The notes under the pieces: generated by a model
Seen by the model: the letters and a program-made list of their open reading frames with translations, nothing else
What the model was told of the DNA's origin: nothing
Database searches by the model: none
Shown here: piece by piece, positions 7,367 through 13,453 of the stretch
Layout: every line of letters begins with the position of its first letter
Position numbering within the stretch: the first letter of the stretch is position 1
DNA from: JBEAUL01 sp041161475
Lineage (GTDB): Bacteria; Pseudomonadota; Gammaproteobacteria; UBA6186; Azoamicaceae
NCBI GenBank assembly: GCA_041161475.1
Contig: JBEAUL010000035.1
Location: forward strand, 1-19,107
DNA: 19,107 nucleotides
Direction: 5' to 3'
Position numbers and translations under genes: made by a program

Positions 7367-7460
7367 AGGTTGCATGCGGAAGCCAGTAGGTAACTAAACG
7401 CTTCAGTAACCATAGAGGTCAAAAACTATTTGATCATTTTATTACTAAGTAGGAGGAAAT

Positions 7461-7754
7461 ATGAGCAGCTTAAATATTCGTCCTTTACACGATCGTGTAA
7501 TTGTTGAACGTATCCAAGAAGAAAAAATTGGAAGCATTGTGATTCCAGATACTGCAGGAGAAAAGCCTGTACAAGCCAAAGTATTGGCAGTAGGCCCTGG
7601 TAAGCGTGCTGAAGATGGCACCTTAAACAAATTAGATGTCAAAGTGGGCGATAAAGTCTTATTTGGAAAATACTCTGGTACCGAAGTCAAAGTGGCTGGT
7701 AAAGATTTATTGGTCATGCGTGAAGAAGATATCATGGGTATTTTGGAAGGTTAA
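7461..7754 (+). CDS. groES: Co-chaperonin GroES (Hsp10)
   Basis: GroES forms the seven-membered lid of the GroEL folding chamber in the cytoplasm. The 97-residue product is full length. It shows IRPLHDRVIVER (6-17), the mobile-loop segment with GSIVIPDTA where GGIVIPDTA is more usual, VLAVGPGKR, VKVGDKVLFGKYSGTEVK and the ending LLVMREEDIMGILE. The start at ATG 7461 has a perfect AGGAGG ribosome site (7451-7456) four bases upstream. It is the first gene of the groES-groEL operon, 33 bases before groEL. Confidence 0.98.
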   Translation: MSSLNIRPLHDRVIVERIQEEKIGSIVIPDTAGEKPVQAKVLAVGPGKRAEDGTLNKLDVKVGDKVLFGKYSGTEVKVAGKDLLVMREEDIMGILEG

Positions 7755-7787
7755 TTTTAGGCATTTTTTGTCAAAGAGGAAGTTATT

Positions 7788-9452
7788 ATGACTGCAAAAC
7801 AATTAAGTTATTCTGCCAGTGCAAGAGATCAATTGTTAAGAGGCGTTATCGGTATTGCCAGCGCCGTAGAAGTCACCTTAGGGCCTCGTGGTCGCCATGT
7901 GGTGATTGAACGCTCTTTTGGCGCCCCTTTAATCACCAAAGATGGTGTTACAGTTGCTAAAGAAGTCGTGTTAGAAGATAAAGTAGCCAATATGGGCGCG
8001 CAAATGTTGAAAGAAGTGGCTTCTCAAACAGCAGACGCTGCGGGAGACGGTACCACTACAGCAACAGTACTCGCGAAATCCATGGTTATCGAAGGCAATA
8101 AATCTGTTGCAGCAGGTATGAATCCAATGGATTTAAAGCGTGGTATGGACAAAGCCGTTACGGTTGCGGTCGAAGCCATCAAAAAAATGTCTGTGCCTTG
8201 CAAAGACAACACAGCCATTGCGCAAGTTGGTACCATTTCTGCGAATGCCGATACCGCTGTTGGTAACATTATCGCTGAAGCCATGGCCAAAGTGGGTAAA
8301 GAAGGTGTTATTACCGTTGAAGACGGCAATGGTTTGGACAACGAATTGAACGTTGTTGAAGGGATGCAGTTCGATCGCGGTTATGTTTCTCCTTACTTCG
8401 TAAACAATCAGCAAAACATGAGCTGTGAATTAGAAAATCCTTTTGTGTTATTGGTAGACAAGAAGATTTCTAATATCCGTGAATTGTTGCCAGTGCTCGA
8501 AGCTGCTGCAAAATCTGGTCGTGCTTTGTTTATCATTGCAGAAGACGTAGAAGGCGAAGCTTTGGCTACCTTGGTTGTTAACAATATTCGCGGTATTGTC
8601 AAAGTCTGTGCAGTAAAAGCCCCTGGTTTTGGCGATCGCCGTAAAGCCATGTTGCAAGATATTGCTATCTTGACCAATGCAAAAGTGATTTCTGAAGAAG
8701 TCGGTGTGACCTTAGAATCTACTACTGTAGAAGACTTAGGTACGGCAAAACGCATCTTGGTTACCAAAGAGAACACCACCATTATCGATGGCAGTGGTAG
8801 CCCGAAAGAAATTGAAACCCGTGTACAACAATTGCGCGCGCAAATCGAAGAAACTTCTTCCGATTACGATCGTGAAAAATTACAAGAGCGTATTGCCAAA
8901 TTATCTGGCGGTGTTGCGGTAATTAAAGTAGGCGCTGGTTCCGAAATCGAAATGAAAGAAAAGAAAGCCCGTGTTGAAGATGCTTTGCATGCAACACGTG
9001 CAGCCGTTGAAGAAGGTGTGTTGCCTGGTGGTGGCGTGGCTTTGGTTCGTGTTATTGATGCAGTGAAAGCGGTCAAGGGCGATAATGAAGACCAAAATCA
9101 TGGTATCAGCATTATCCTACGTGCATTGGAAGCACCTTTGCGTCAAATTGTGGCCAATGCGGGTGGTGAAGGATCGGTTGTATTGCAAAACGTGAAGTCC
9201 CAATCCGGAAATTACGGTTACAATGCAGCAACTGGCGAATACGGCGATATGGTAAAGATGGGTATTTTGGATCCAACCAAAGTTACCCGTAGTGCTTTAC
9301 AACATGCCGCTTCCATTGCTGGCTTAATCATTACCACAGAATGCACCATCTCCGAACTGCCTAAGTCCGATAAGGACAGCATGGCCGGCGCTGGCGCTCA
9401 CGGTGGTATGGGTGGCATGGGCGGAATGGGTGGCATGGGCGACATGATGTAA
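7788..9452 (+). CDS. groEL: Chaperonin GroEL (Hsp60)
   Basis: GroEL is the ATP-driven double-ring chaperonin that folds cytosolic proteins with GroES. The 554 residues are full length. ATP-site segments are VTLGP (29-33), ITKDG with D52, GDGTTTATVLA with D87, and RVEDALHATRAAVEEG carrying the equivalent of catalytic D398. Apical-domain motifs include GMQFDRGYVSPYF and KAPGFGDRRKAML. The C-terminus is a GGM-repeat tail (GGMGGMGGMGGMGDMM). The first 40 residues are more divergent than the rest: SYSASARDQLLRG replaces the usual FG-DAR-MLRG region, and GPRGRHVVIE replaces GPKGRNVVLD. TECTISELPK and QNMSCELE resemble Legionella GroEL from memory. An AGAGGAAG ribosome site precedes the ATG, and a strong terminator follows the gene. 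Confidence 0.98.
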   Translation: MTAKQLSYSASARDQLLRGVIGIASAVEVTLGPRGRHVVIERSFGAPLITKDGVTVAKEVVLEDKVANMGAQMLKEVASQTADAAGDGTTTATVLAKSMVIEGNKSVAAGMNPMDLKRGMDKAVTVAVEAIKKMSVPCKDNTAIAQVGTISANADTAVGNIIAEAMAKVGKEGVITVEDGNGLDNELNVVEGMQFDRGYVSPYFVNNQQNMSCELENPFVLLVDKKISNIRELLPVLEAAAKSGRALFIIAEDVEGEALATLVVNNIRGIVKVCAVKAPGFGDRRKAMLQDIAILTNAKVISEEVGVTLESTTVEDLGTAKRILVTKENTTIIDGSGSPKEIETRVQQLRAQIEETSSDYDREKLQERIAKLSGGVAVIKVGAGSEIEMKEKKARVEDALHATRAAVEEGVLPGGGVALVRVIDAVKAVKGDNEDQNHGISIILRALEAPLRQIVANAGGEGSVVLQNVKSQSGNYGYNAATGEYGDMVKMGILDPTKVTRSALQHAASIAGLIITTECTISELPKSDKDSMAGAGAHGGMGGMGGMGGMGDMM

Positions 9453-9500
9453 TCAATACATCCTTGTTTCTTGTGTCGCTTTAAAAGCGCACACTATACC

Positions 9501-9536
9501 AAAAAGCCTCCCCTAAAAAGGAGGCTTTTTTATTTT
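9501..9536 (+). terminator. Rho-independent terminator of groESL
   Basis: GCCTCC (9506-9511) pairs with GGAGGC (9520-9525) around an eight-base loop, and the flanking AAAAA/TTTTT lengthens the stem to 11 pairs. A T-rich tract continues to 9537. It starts 49 bases after the groEL stop codon. Confidence 0.92.
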
Positions 9537-9564
9537 TAACATAAATATTGCGGGATCTAAACTT

Positions 9565-9906
9565 TTGAACGGTGATATGAGTGGCAAACTGCTAGAAACC
9601 TTTGTTTTTACACAGTTGGCTGCGCTGATAGAGGCACAAGAGGATAGCTATAGTCTCTACCATTATAGAGACAGAGAAAAAAGGGAAATTGATTTTTTAC
9701 TAGAGAATGAAGAAGGTGATATCTTAGGTATTGAGGTTAAGGCGGGTTCAGCAGTGACGCATGAACAGTTTAAGCATTTAAGGTGGTTTGCTGAAAATAT
9801 AGCAAAAAATCAACAATTTATTGGTATTGTGTTATATACCGGTGAAAATGTGGTGCCTTTTGGAGAAGGTTTTTGGGCTGTTCCCATGCATTTAATGTGG
9901 TCGTAA
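9565..9906 (+). pseudogene. C-terminal remnant of a DUF4143 (COG1373-type) AAA ATPase
   Basis: About 113 residues match the C-terminal DUF4143 domain of bacterial and archaeal AAA ATPases: SGKLLETFVFTQL, then YHYRDREKREIDFLLE, GIEVKAG, LYTGENVVPFGEGFWAVP. The E-I-D and E-V-K residues belong to the PD-(D/E)xK-like nuclease fold that forms this domain. The complete family protein is about 400 residues, with an N-terminal Walker A/B ATPase and a winged helix, all missing here. The frame is open only from 9517, within the groEL terminator, so there is no room for the rest. TTG 9565 or ATG 9577 could start a short product but neither has a ribosome site. The most likely reading is a truncated relic; its frame is still intact, so expression of the orphan domain cannot be excluded. 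It ends eight bases from the convergent DUF2970 gene. Confidence 0.75.
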
Positions 9907-9914
9907 GAATAGCC

Positions 9915-10130
9915 CTATCGTAAAATTATTTGCACTAGCCAGACAAGGGAACCGATAAATAATAGCGCTATAAGAACGCCTATTCCTACATAGACCCACC
10001 AAGGATGTCCATGTTCAAAGTCCCGTTCACGGGCTTTTTGGCTTTGCACCCCAAAAAAGGCACCCAGCACGCTGAGCAGGGTTTCTAGTACATTGGGTTT
10101 TTGTGGCCGAGGTGTCTTGTTGTTGGACAT
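9915..10130 (-). CDS. DUF2970 family small membrane protein
   Basis: This 71-residue protein has a Pro/Lys-rich cytoplasmic start, the DUF2970 core (LLSVLGAFFGVQSQKARERDFEHG, in two overlapping parts at about 18-41), then a single hydrophobic segment (about 45-69) ending in LVQIILR. The family is widespread in proteobacteria and has no known function; a single-pass inner-membrane location is inferred. The ATG lies four bases after the coq7 stop on the same strand, so the two genes are almost certainly co-transcribed and perhaps translationally coupled. That suggests, without proof, a membrane role linked to ubiquinone metabolism. Confidence 0.87.
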   Translation of the reverse strand: MSNNKTPRPQKPNVLETLLSVLGAFFGVQSQKARERDFEHGHPWWVYVGIGVLIALLFIGSLVWLVQIILR

Positions 10131-10134
10131 GTGC

Positions 10135-10779
10135 TTATAGGTAAGACGCCAGACGGGTCATGATTTTGGCAGACAGTCGCATCATGGTGGGGATACCAAA
10201 AGGCAATGGGGCTCCCCCGTGGGCAAAAGCATCGTGGGCATGGTGTTGCTCGTCTATTTGCATTTGTTTTACAATGGCGCGACTTTTTAGGTCGCTTGCG
10301 GGTAATTTATTTAAATGTCCTTGTAAGTGTTCTGTAACCTGGTTTTCAGTTTCGGCTAAAAATCCTAAGCTGATTTTATCGCCACATAAGCCAGCAGTGA
10401 GGCCAATTAAAAAAGAGCCAGCATACCAAAAGATATTCAGTCGACTGGTTTTTCCACCCAGGCTTTTAATCCGTTGTTCACACCAATTAAGGTGGTCTGC
10501 TTCTTCATAAGCTGCTTGTCTTAAATGTGTCTTTAGGGTAGGCTTGCGTGCCAACAGGGCTTGGCCTTGGTATAGGGCTTGGGCACAGACTTCGCCAGCA
10601 TGGTTAACCCGCATCATACGAATGGCGGATTGTGTTTCCTCTGGATTTAATGCGCTATTTTCCTGTATATCGCCGGGATTAGGGCGACGGGGGGGCGGTG
10701 TTGACGCGCCGGGTAAAAAAGCGTTAAGACAATCGGAAAACCGAATAATAACTTGATCGATTGGGGTATAACATCGCAT
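10135..10779 (-). CDS. coq7: 2-polyprenyl-3-methyl-6-methoxy-1,4-benzoquinone hydroxylase
   Basis: Coq7 is the di-iron monooxygenase that performs a late ring hydroxylation in ubiquinone synthesis, used by many proteobacteria instead of UbiF. The 214-residue protein carries the carboxylate-bridged di-iron ligands: E63 in NHAGEVCAQALYQGQ, E93-x-x-H96, E145 in AETENQV and E177-x-x-H180 in IDEQHHA. CEQRI, LNIFWYAGSF and SLGFLAETE are family landmarks. I chose ATG 10779, which gives MRCYTPIDQ, because Pseudomonas-type Coq7 begins similarly with YSPID. A longer in-frame start would add 33 residues and run into the divergent DUF47 gene. The start is only 36 bases from that gene's start, so any two promoters must overlap. 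Its pathway partner ispB is also in this window. Confidence 0.95.
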   Translation of the reverse strand: MRCYTPIDQVIIRFSDCLNAFLPGASTPPPRRPNPGDIQENSALNPEETQSAIRMMRVNHAGEVCAQALYQGQALLARKPTLKTHLRQAAYEEADHLNWCEQRIKSLGGKTSRLNIFWYAGSFLIGLTAGLCGDKISLGFLAETENQVTEHLQGHLNKLPASDLKSRAIVKQMQIDEQHHAHDAFAHGGAPLPFGIPTMMRLSAKIMTRLASYL

Positions 10780-10815
10780 ACTGATTATGCTAGCACACAA
10801 GGTGAGGTTTATAAC

Positions 10816-11493
10816 ATGAAAGGCGCGAATTTTTTTAATATTTTTGCCAGTTCCCCGATTAAGCCCATTCAAGAACACATGAATAAGGTGGTTTCTTGCG
10901 TGGAACTGCTACAAGAGTTTATGGCCTATGCCGTGCTACAAGAGTGGAAGACGGCCGAAGGCGTGCATCATCGTATTCTTGCCTTAGAAAATGTTGCAGA
11001 CGATTTAAAGCGGGAAATTCGTCTACATTTGCCGAGCAATATGTTTATGCCAGTGAATCGGATTGATTTGCTTGAATTGCTCACGATGCAAGATAAAATT
11101 GCCAGCAAAGCCAAACATCTGTCTGGTTTAGTGATGGGCCGTCGCATGGTCTTACCTCAGGTAGTGGTCGAAGATTACCAACAGTTTTTGGCGCGTTCGA
11201 TTAAGGCCGTAATGAAAGCAAGAAAAGCCATCCATGAGCTGGATGAATTGGTGGATACAGGATTTCGTGGGCCAGAGGTCTTACGTGTAACTAAGATGAT
11301 TCAAGAATTAGATGACGTGGAGCGTGAGACAGATAAGCTAGAGTTTAAGCTCAGAAATGCCGTTTTTGAGCTGGAGTCAGCTTATAATCCTTTAGACGTT
11401 ATTTTTTGGTATAAACTGATCGACTGGACAGGAGAACTGGCTGACAGGGCACAGCATGTTGGGTATCGATTAGAAGTCTTGTTGGCACAATAG
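10816..11493 (+). CDS. DUF47 (TIGR00153) PhoU-like phosphate transport regulator
   Basis: The 225-residue, wholly helical protein fits the DUF47/TIGR00153 family of PhoU-like proteins. Landmarks are NIFASSPIKPIQEHM near the start, LEAxxDxLKREIR in the form LENVADDLKREIRLHLP, LPVDR-like MPVNRIDLLELLTMQDKIA, and ELDDVERETDKLEFKLR with the acidic metal-binding residues typical of PhoU-like bundles. Family members usually sit directly before a PiT phosphate permease and are thought to control it; here a terminator follows and no pit gene is present. The start at ATG 10816 has GGTGAGG (10801-10807) upstream. The frame extends back to 10753, but that would cover the coq7 start. Confidence 0.9.
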   Translation: MKGANFFNIFASSPIKPIQEHMNKVVSCVELLQEFMAYAVLQEWKTAEGVHHRILALENVADDLKREIRLHLPSNMFMPVNRIDLLELLTMQDKIASKAKHLSGLVMGRRMVLPQVVVEDYQQFLARSIKAVMKARKAIHELDELVDTGFRGPEVLRVTKMIQELDDVERETDKLEFKLRNAVFELESAYNPLDVIFWYKLIDWTGELADRAQHVGYRLEVLLAQ

Positions 11494-11495
11494 AT

Positions 11496-11530
11496 AAAAA
11501 AATCCCCCCATCCTTGGGGGGCTAATTTTT
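11496..11530. terminator. Bidirectional terminator between DUF47 and the ZapB-like gene
   Basis: CCCCCC (11504-11509) pairs with GGGGGG (11516-11521) around a six-base loop. A-rich sequence precedes the stem (A7 at 11496-11502) and T5 follows (11526-11530). On the minus strand the stem is followed by A then seven T, so it is at least as good a terminator for the leftward genes as for DUF47. Confidence 0.85.
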
Positions 11531-11556
11531 CTTCCATGAAAAGCGTGAAGACAGCC

Positions 11557-11799
11557 TTAGTAAGCGGCAGCAGTCTCTTGTTTAGCGGTGGCCTGTTGTA
11601 TTTGCAGTTTTTCTAGTTTGCTGAGTAAGCCAATGACGGTTTGTTCCCATTCGTTTTGCTGTTGTTTGAGTTCAGTATTGGCTTGTTGTAGACGAGCATT
11701 CGCTTGTTCGGACTCATCTACCTGCAAGTGCAACAATTCAACAGTTTCGATAACCTCATTGATTTTGGTTTCCAGTTTTTGTAAAGAGATATTAATCAT
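11557..11799 (-). CDS. Small coiled-coil protein, TIGR02449/ZapB-like
   Basis: This 80-residue protein is almost entirely a predicted coiled coil, with heptad-like Leu/Ile spacing from LQKLETKINEVIETVELL through LLSKLEKLQIQ and many Gln and Glu residues, then a short AYK-poor Ala-rich end. Length and pattern resemble the TIGR02449 family, small ZapB-like proteins often encoded next to zapA in Pseudomonas-type genomes; a part in Z-ring organisation is inferred from that resemblance only. Coiled coils match many proteins by chance, so the family call is moderate. ATG 11799 has an AAGGA ribosome site about eight bases upstream; an upstream in-frame start (11868) would add unrelated residues. It lies 90 bases after rpoS on the same strand and ends before the bidirectional terminator. 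Confidence 0.75.
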   Translation of the reverse strand: MINISLQKLETKINEVIETVELLHLQVDESEQANARLQQANTELKQQQNEWEQTVIGLLSKLEKLQIQQATAKQETAAAY

Positions 11800-11889
11800 C
11801 GCTGTGTTCCTTAGCCTGTACCATGAAGATGCTTTATAAGCATAGTCATGATTCTCAAAAAATGTCATCTAACTTAGATTTTTTGATAG

Positions 11890-12921
11890 TTAAGATTCAA
11901 ACAAAGTTTCTGACATAATCCCTTTTTCTTGCATAATGACCCGCAACATTTTAAGTGCCTCCACTTGAATTTGGCGAACACGTTCGCGGGTCAGTCCGAC
12001 TTCAATACCCACTTCCTCTAAGGTGGCCTCTTCAAAACCACATAACCCAAATCTTCTGGATAAAATGGCGCGTTGTTTTTCGTTTAATAAATTGAGACAT
12101 TCCTCTAACTGTTTCTTTAAGTTTCTGTCTTCAATAATCTCTGCTGGCCCGTGGTTATTCTGATCAGCCAAGGCCTCTAAGAGTGGTTTATCTGTGTCGT
12201 CACCCATTGGCGTGTCAACCGAAAGTGTGCGTTCGTTTAATCTTAAGAGACGGTTTACATCCTCTGGCGATTTGTTTAAAGCAAAAGCAATGTCTTCAAA
12301 GGTAGGTTCGTGATCGAGGGTTTGTGTGATTTCCCTGGCTTTTCTAAGATAAACATTCAATTCCTTGATAATATGAATGGGTAAACGGATGGTACGCGTT
12401 TGATTCATGATGGCCCGTTCTATGTTTTGTCGGATCCACCAGGTGGCATAAGTAGAAAATCTAAATCCTCTTTCTGGATCGAATTTTTCCACTGCTCGAA
12501 TTAAGCCCAAGTTTCCTTCTTCAATTAAATCGAGTAAGGCTAAACCGCGGTTCAAATAGCGGCGCGCAATTTTAACCACCAAACGCAGGTTGCAACGGAC
12601 CATATGGTTACGCGCAGAAGCGTCCCCTTTTCGGGATAAACGCGCATAATGTACTTCTTCTGCCGCGGTGAGTAAGGGGGATGCACCAATTTCAACCAAA
12701 TAGAGCTGAGTCGGATCGGCATCGCTTTGACGACTCGATTTTTTTATATCAGCGTCACCCGATTCCCACACTAAGTTGACCAATGGATCGATCGCGGGAA
12801 TGGCGTCTTTTAACCCTAAGTCGCTGTCTATGTCATCCTCTTCTTCAGTAGGCTCTATTTCAATGGTCTCTAAAATAAGCTGCTCTTCTTCTGCAACCAT
12901 GTGCTCCCAATCCTTGAGCAT
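11890..12921 (-). CDS. rpoS: RNA polymerase sigma factor RpoS (sigma-38)
   Basis: RpoS directs RNA polymerase to stationary-phase and stress genes; in Legionella-type bacteria it also controls the transmissive phase. The 343-residue product (E. coli 330) has an acidic N-terminal region (about 1-65), region 1.2 (DPTQLYLVEIGASPLLTA), region 2 with LVVKIARRYLNRGLALLDL, the GNLGLIRAVEKFDPERGF core segment and STYATWWIRQNIERAI, region 3 (LPIHIIKELNVYLR), and region 4 with helix-turn-helix LTRERVRQIQVEAL. DPTQLYL-EIG-SPLLTA and NRGLALLDLIEEGN distinguish RpoS from RpoD and RpoH. I chose ATG 12921 because AAGGGAG lies five to six bases upstream; ATG 12939 is in frame but has no ribosome site. The classical upstream partner nlpD is missing; ihfB is divergent instead. 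Confidence 0.96.
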   Translation of the reverse strand: MLKDWEHMVAEEEQLILETIEIEPTEEEDDIDSDLGLKDAIPAIDPLVNLVWESGDADIKKSSRQSDADPTQLYLVEIGASPLLTAAEEVHYARLSRKGDASARNHMVRCNLRLVVKIARRYLNRGLALLDLIEEGNLGLIRAVEKFDPERGFRFSTYATWWIRQNIERAIMNQTRTIRLPIHIIKELNVYLRKAREITQTLDHEPTFEDIAFALNKSPEDVNRLLRLNERTLSVDTPMGDDTDKPLLEALADQNNHGPAEIIEDRNLKKQLEECLNLLNEKQRAILSRRFGLCGFEEATLEEVGIEVGLTRERVRQIQVEALKMLRVIMQEKGIMSETLFES

Positions 12922-13044
12922 AAATTCTCCCTTGTCCATAAACACGAATTGTTTATCTGTTGATCTTAATAATTTAAAGACCAAGCAAAAAACATACCAA
13001 TTGATTTAAGGTTAACCAAATAAGGGAAGCCCTGGCAAGCTTTA

Positions 13045-13053
13045 TGATATAAT
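13045..13053 (+). promoter_or_regulatory. Candidate extended -10 promoter for ihfB
   Basis: TG-A-TATAAT (13045-13053) is a perfect extended -10 element on the + strand. No good -35 precedes it, which extended -10 promoters tolerate. It would give ihfB a leader of about 85 bases running through the mirrored elements at 13070-13105. Confidence 0.4.
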
Positions 13054-13069
13054 AGGCGCAAAGTAGACC

Positions 13070-13105
13070 ATTATAGTATGCGTTTTGTGTCATACTGTCT
13101 ATAAT
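13070..13105. promoter_or_regulatory. Mirror-image divergent -10 elements between rpoS and ihfB
   Basis: ATTATAGTATG (13070-13080) is mirrored by CATAC-tgt-CTATAAT (13091-13105): twelve bases pair with a three-base bulge. Each outer arm is a perfect TATAAT: on the minus strand at 13075-13070 facing rpoS, and on the + strand at 13100-13105 facing ihfB. Starts would fall near 13063 and 13112. Each -35 region overlies the opposite half and neither matches TTGACA well, which would fit promoters needing an activator, or a regulator dyad. Confidence 0.45.
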
Positions 13106-13145
13106 TGGTAACAAAGCTGTCTTAACAGCTGAGCAGGGAGTGTGT

Positions 13146-13451
13146 GTGACGCGATCAGAGTTGGTGAGCTGGATTGCTGGGCAGTCTCGTTTTTTAGATC
13201 AATCCTTGGTCGATGATGCTTTGCAAGAGCTATTGCAGTATATTGCAGACAGCTTAAGACAAGGCCATCGCATCGAAATTCGTGGGTTTGGATCTTTTTC
13301 TCTGCGTCATCGTCGTGCAAGAGTTGCCCGAAACCCCAAAACAGGCGTCGAATTCCGTACGAAAGAAAAGTACATCCCCCATTTTAAGCCTGGTAAGGCG
13401 CTAAGAGACGAAGTTAACGCAGTCTATTTAAGAGAGAAGAAAGGGGGGTAG
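13146..13451 (+). CDS. ihfB: Integration host factor beta subunit
   Basis: IHF is a heterodimeric DNA-bending protein that organises promoters, recombination and replication origins; this is the beta chain. The 101-residue product has the HU/IHF fold: an N-terminal helical dimerisation part (TRSELVSWIAGQS, VDDALQELLQYIADSL), the signature IEIRGFGSFSLRHR (46-59), the DNA-intercalating beta-arm with ARNPKTG, and YIPHFKPGKALRD. IEIRGFGSFSL and HFKPGK-LRD fit IHF-beta better than HU or IHF-alpha. GTG 13146 was chosen because it aligns with MTKSEL of E. coli and has AGGGAG five bases upstream; GTG 13140 would destroy that site. The gene is next to rpoS here, not after rpsA as in enterics. IHF often assists sigma-54 promoters such as those used by PilR, encoded nearby. 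Confidence 0.93.
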   Translation: MTRSELVSWIAGQSRFLDQSLVDDALQELLQYIADSLRQGHRIEIRGFGSFSLRHRRARVARNPKTGVEFRTKEKYIPHFKPGKALRDEVNAVYLREKKGG

Positions 13452-13453
13452 GG

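Larger units (their letters stand above)
7041..7460. other. Long intergenic control region between accB and groES
   Basis: This 420-base non-coding stretch separates two divergent operons. It holds the accB leader with a strong dyad (7121-7141), an imperfect dyad at 7287-7312, a candidate heat-shock promoter (7312-7340), a candidate vegetative promoter (7339-7366), and a groES leader of about 90 bases ending in a strong ribosome site. C-runs occur at 7216-7221 and 7331-7336. On the accB side I could not find a convincing promoter: TATAAA (7160-7155) and TTGCTT (7186-7181) are present on the minus strand but 20 bases apart. I see no CIRCE operator, tRNA or recognisable small RNA. Confidence 0.7.

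Noticed and set aside
7041..7460. CIRCE operator for HrcA ahead of groES
   Set aside because: I looked for TTAGCACTC with its mirrored partner and did not find it; the repeats present have other sequences.
8024..9101. Several long antisense reading frames inside groEL
   Set aside because: They follow the codon bias of groEL on the opposite strand, have no ribosome sites and resemble no family.
10753..10815. Upstream start for the DUF47 gene at 10753
   Set aside because: It would read through the coq7 start; ATG 10816 has a good ribosome site and matches family N-termini.
10780..10878. Longer coq7 start at 10878
   Set aside because: It would overlap the start of the divergent DUF47 gene; MRCYTPIDQ at 10779 aligns with known Coq7 starts.
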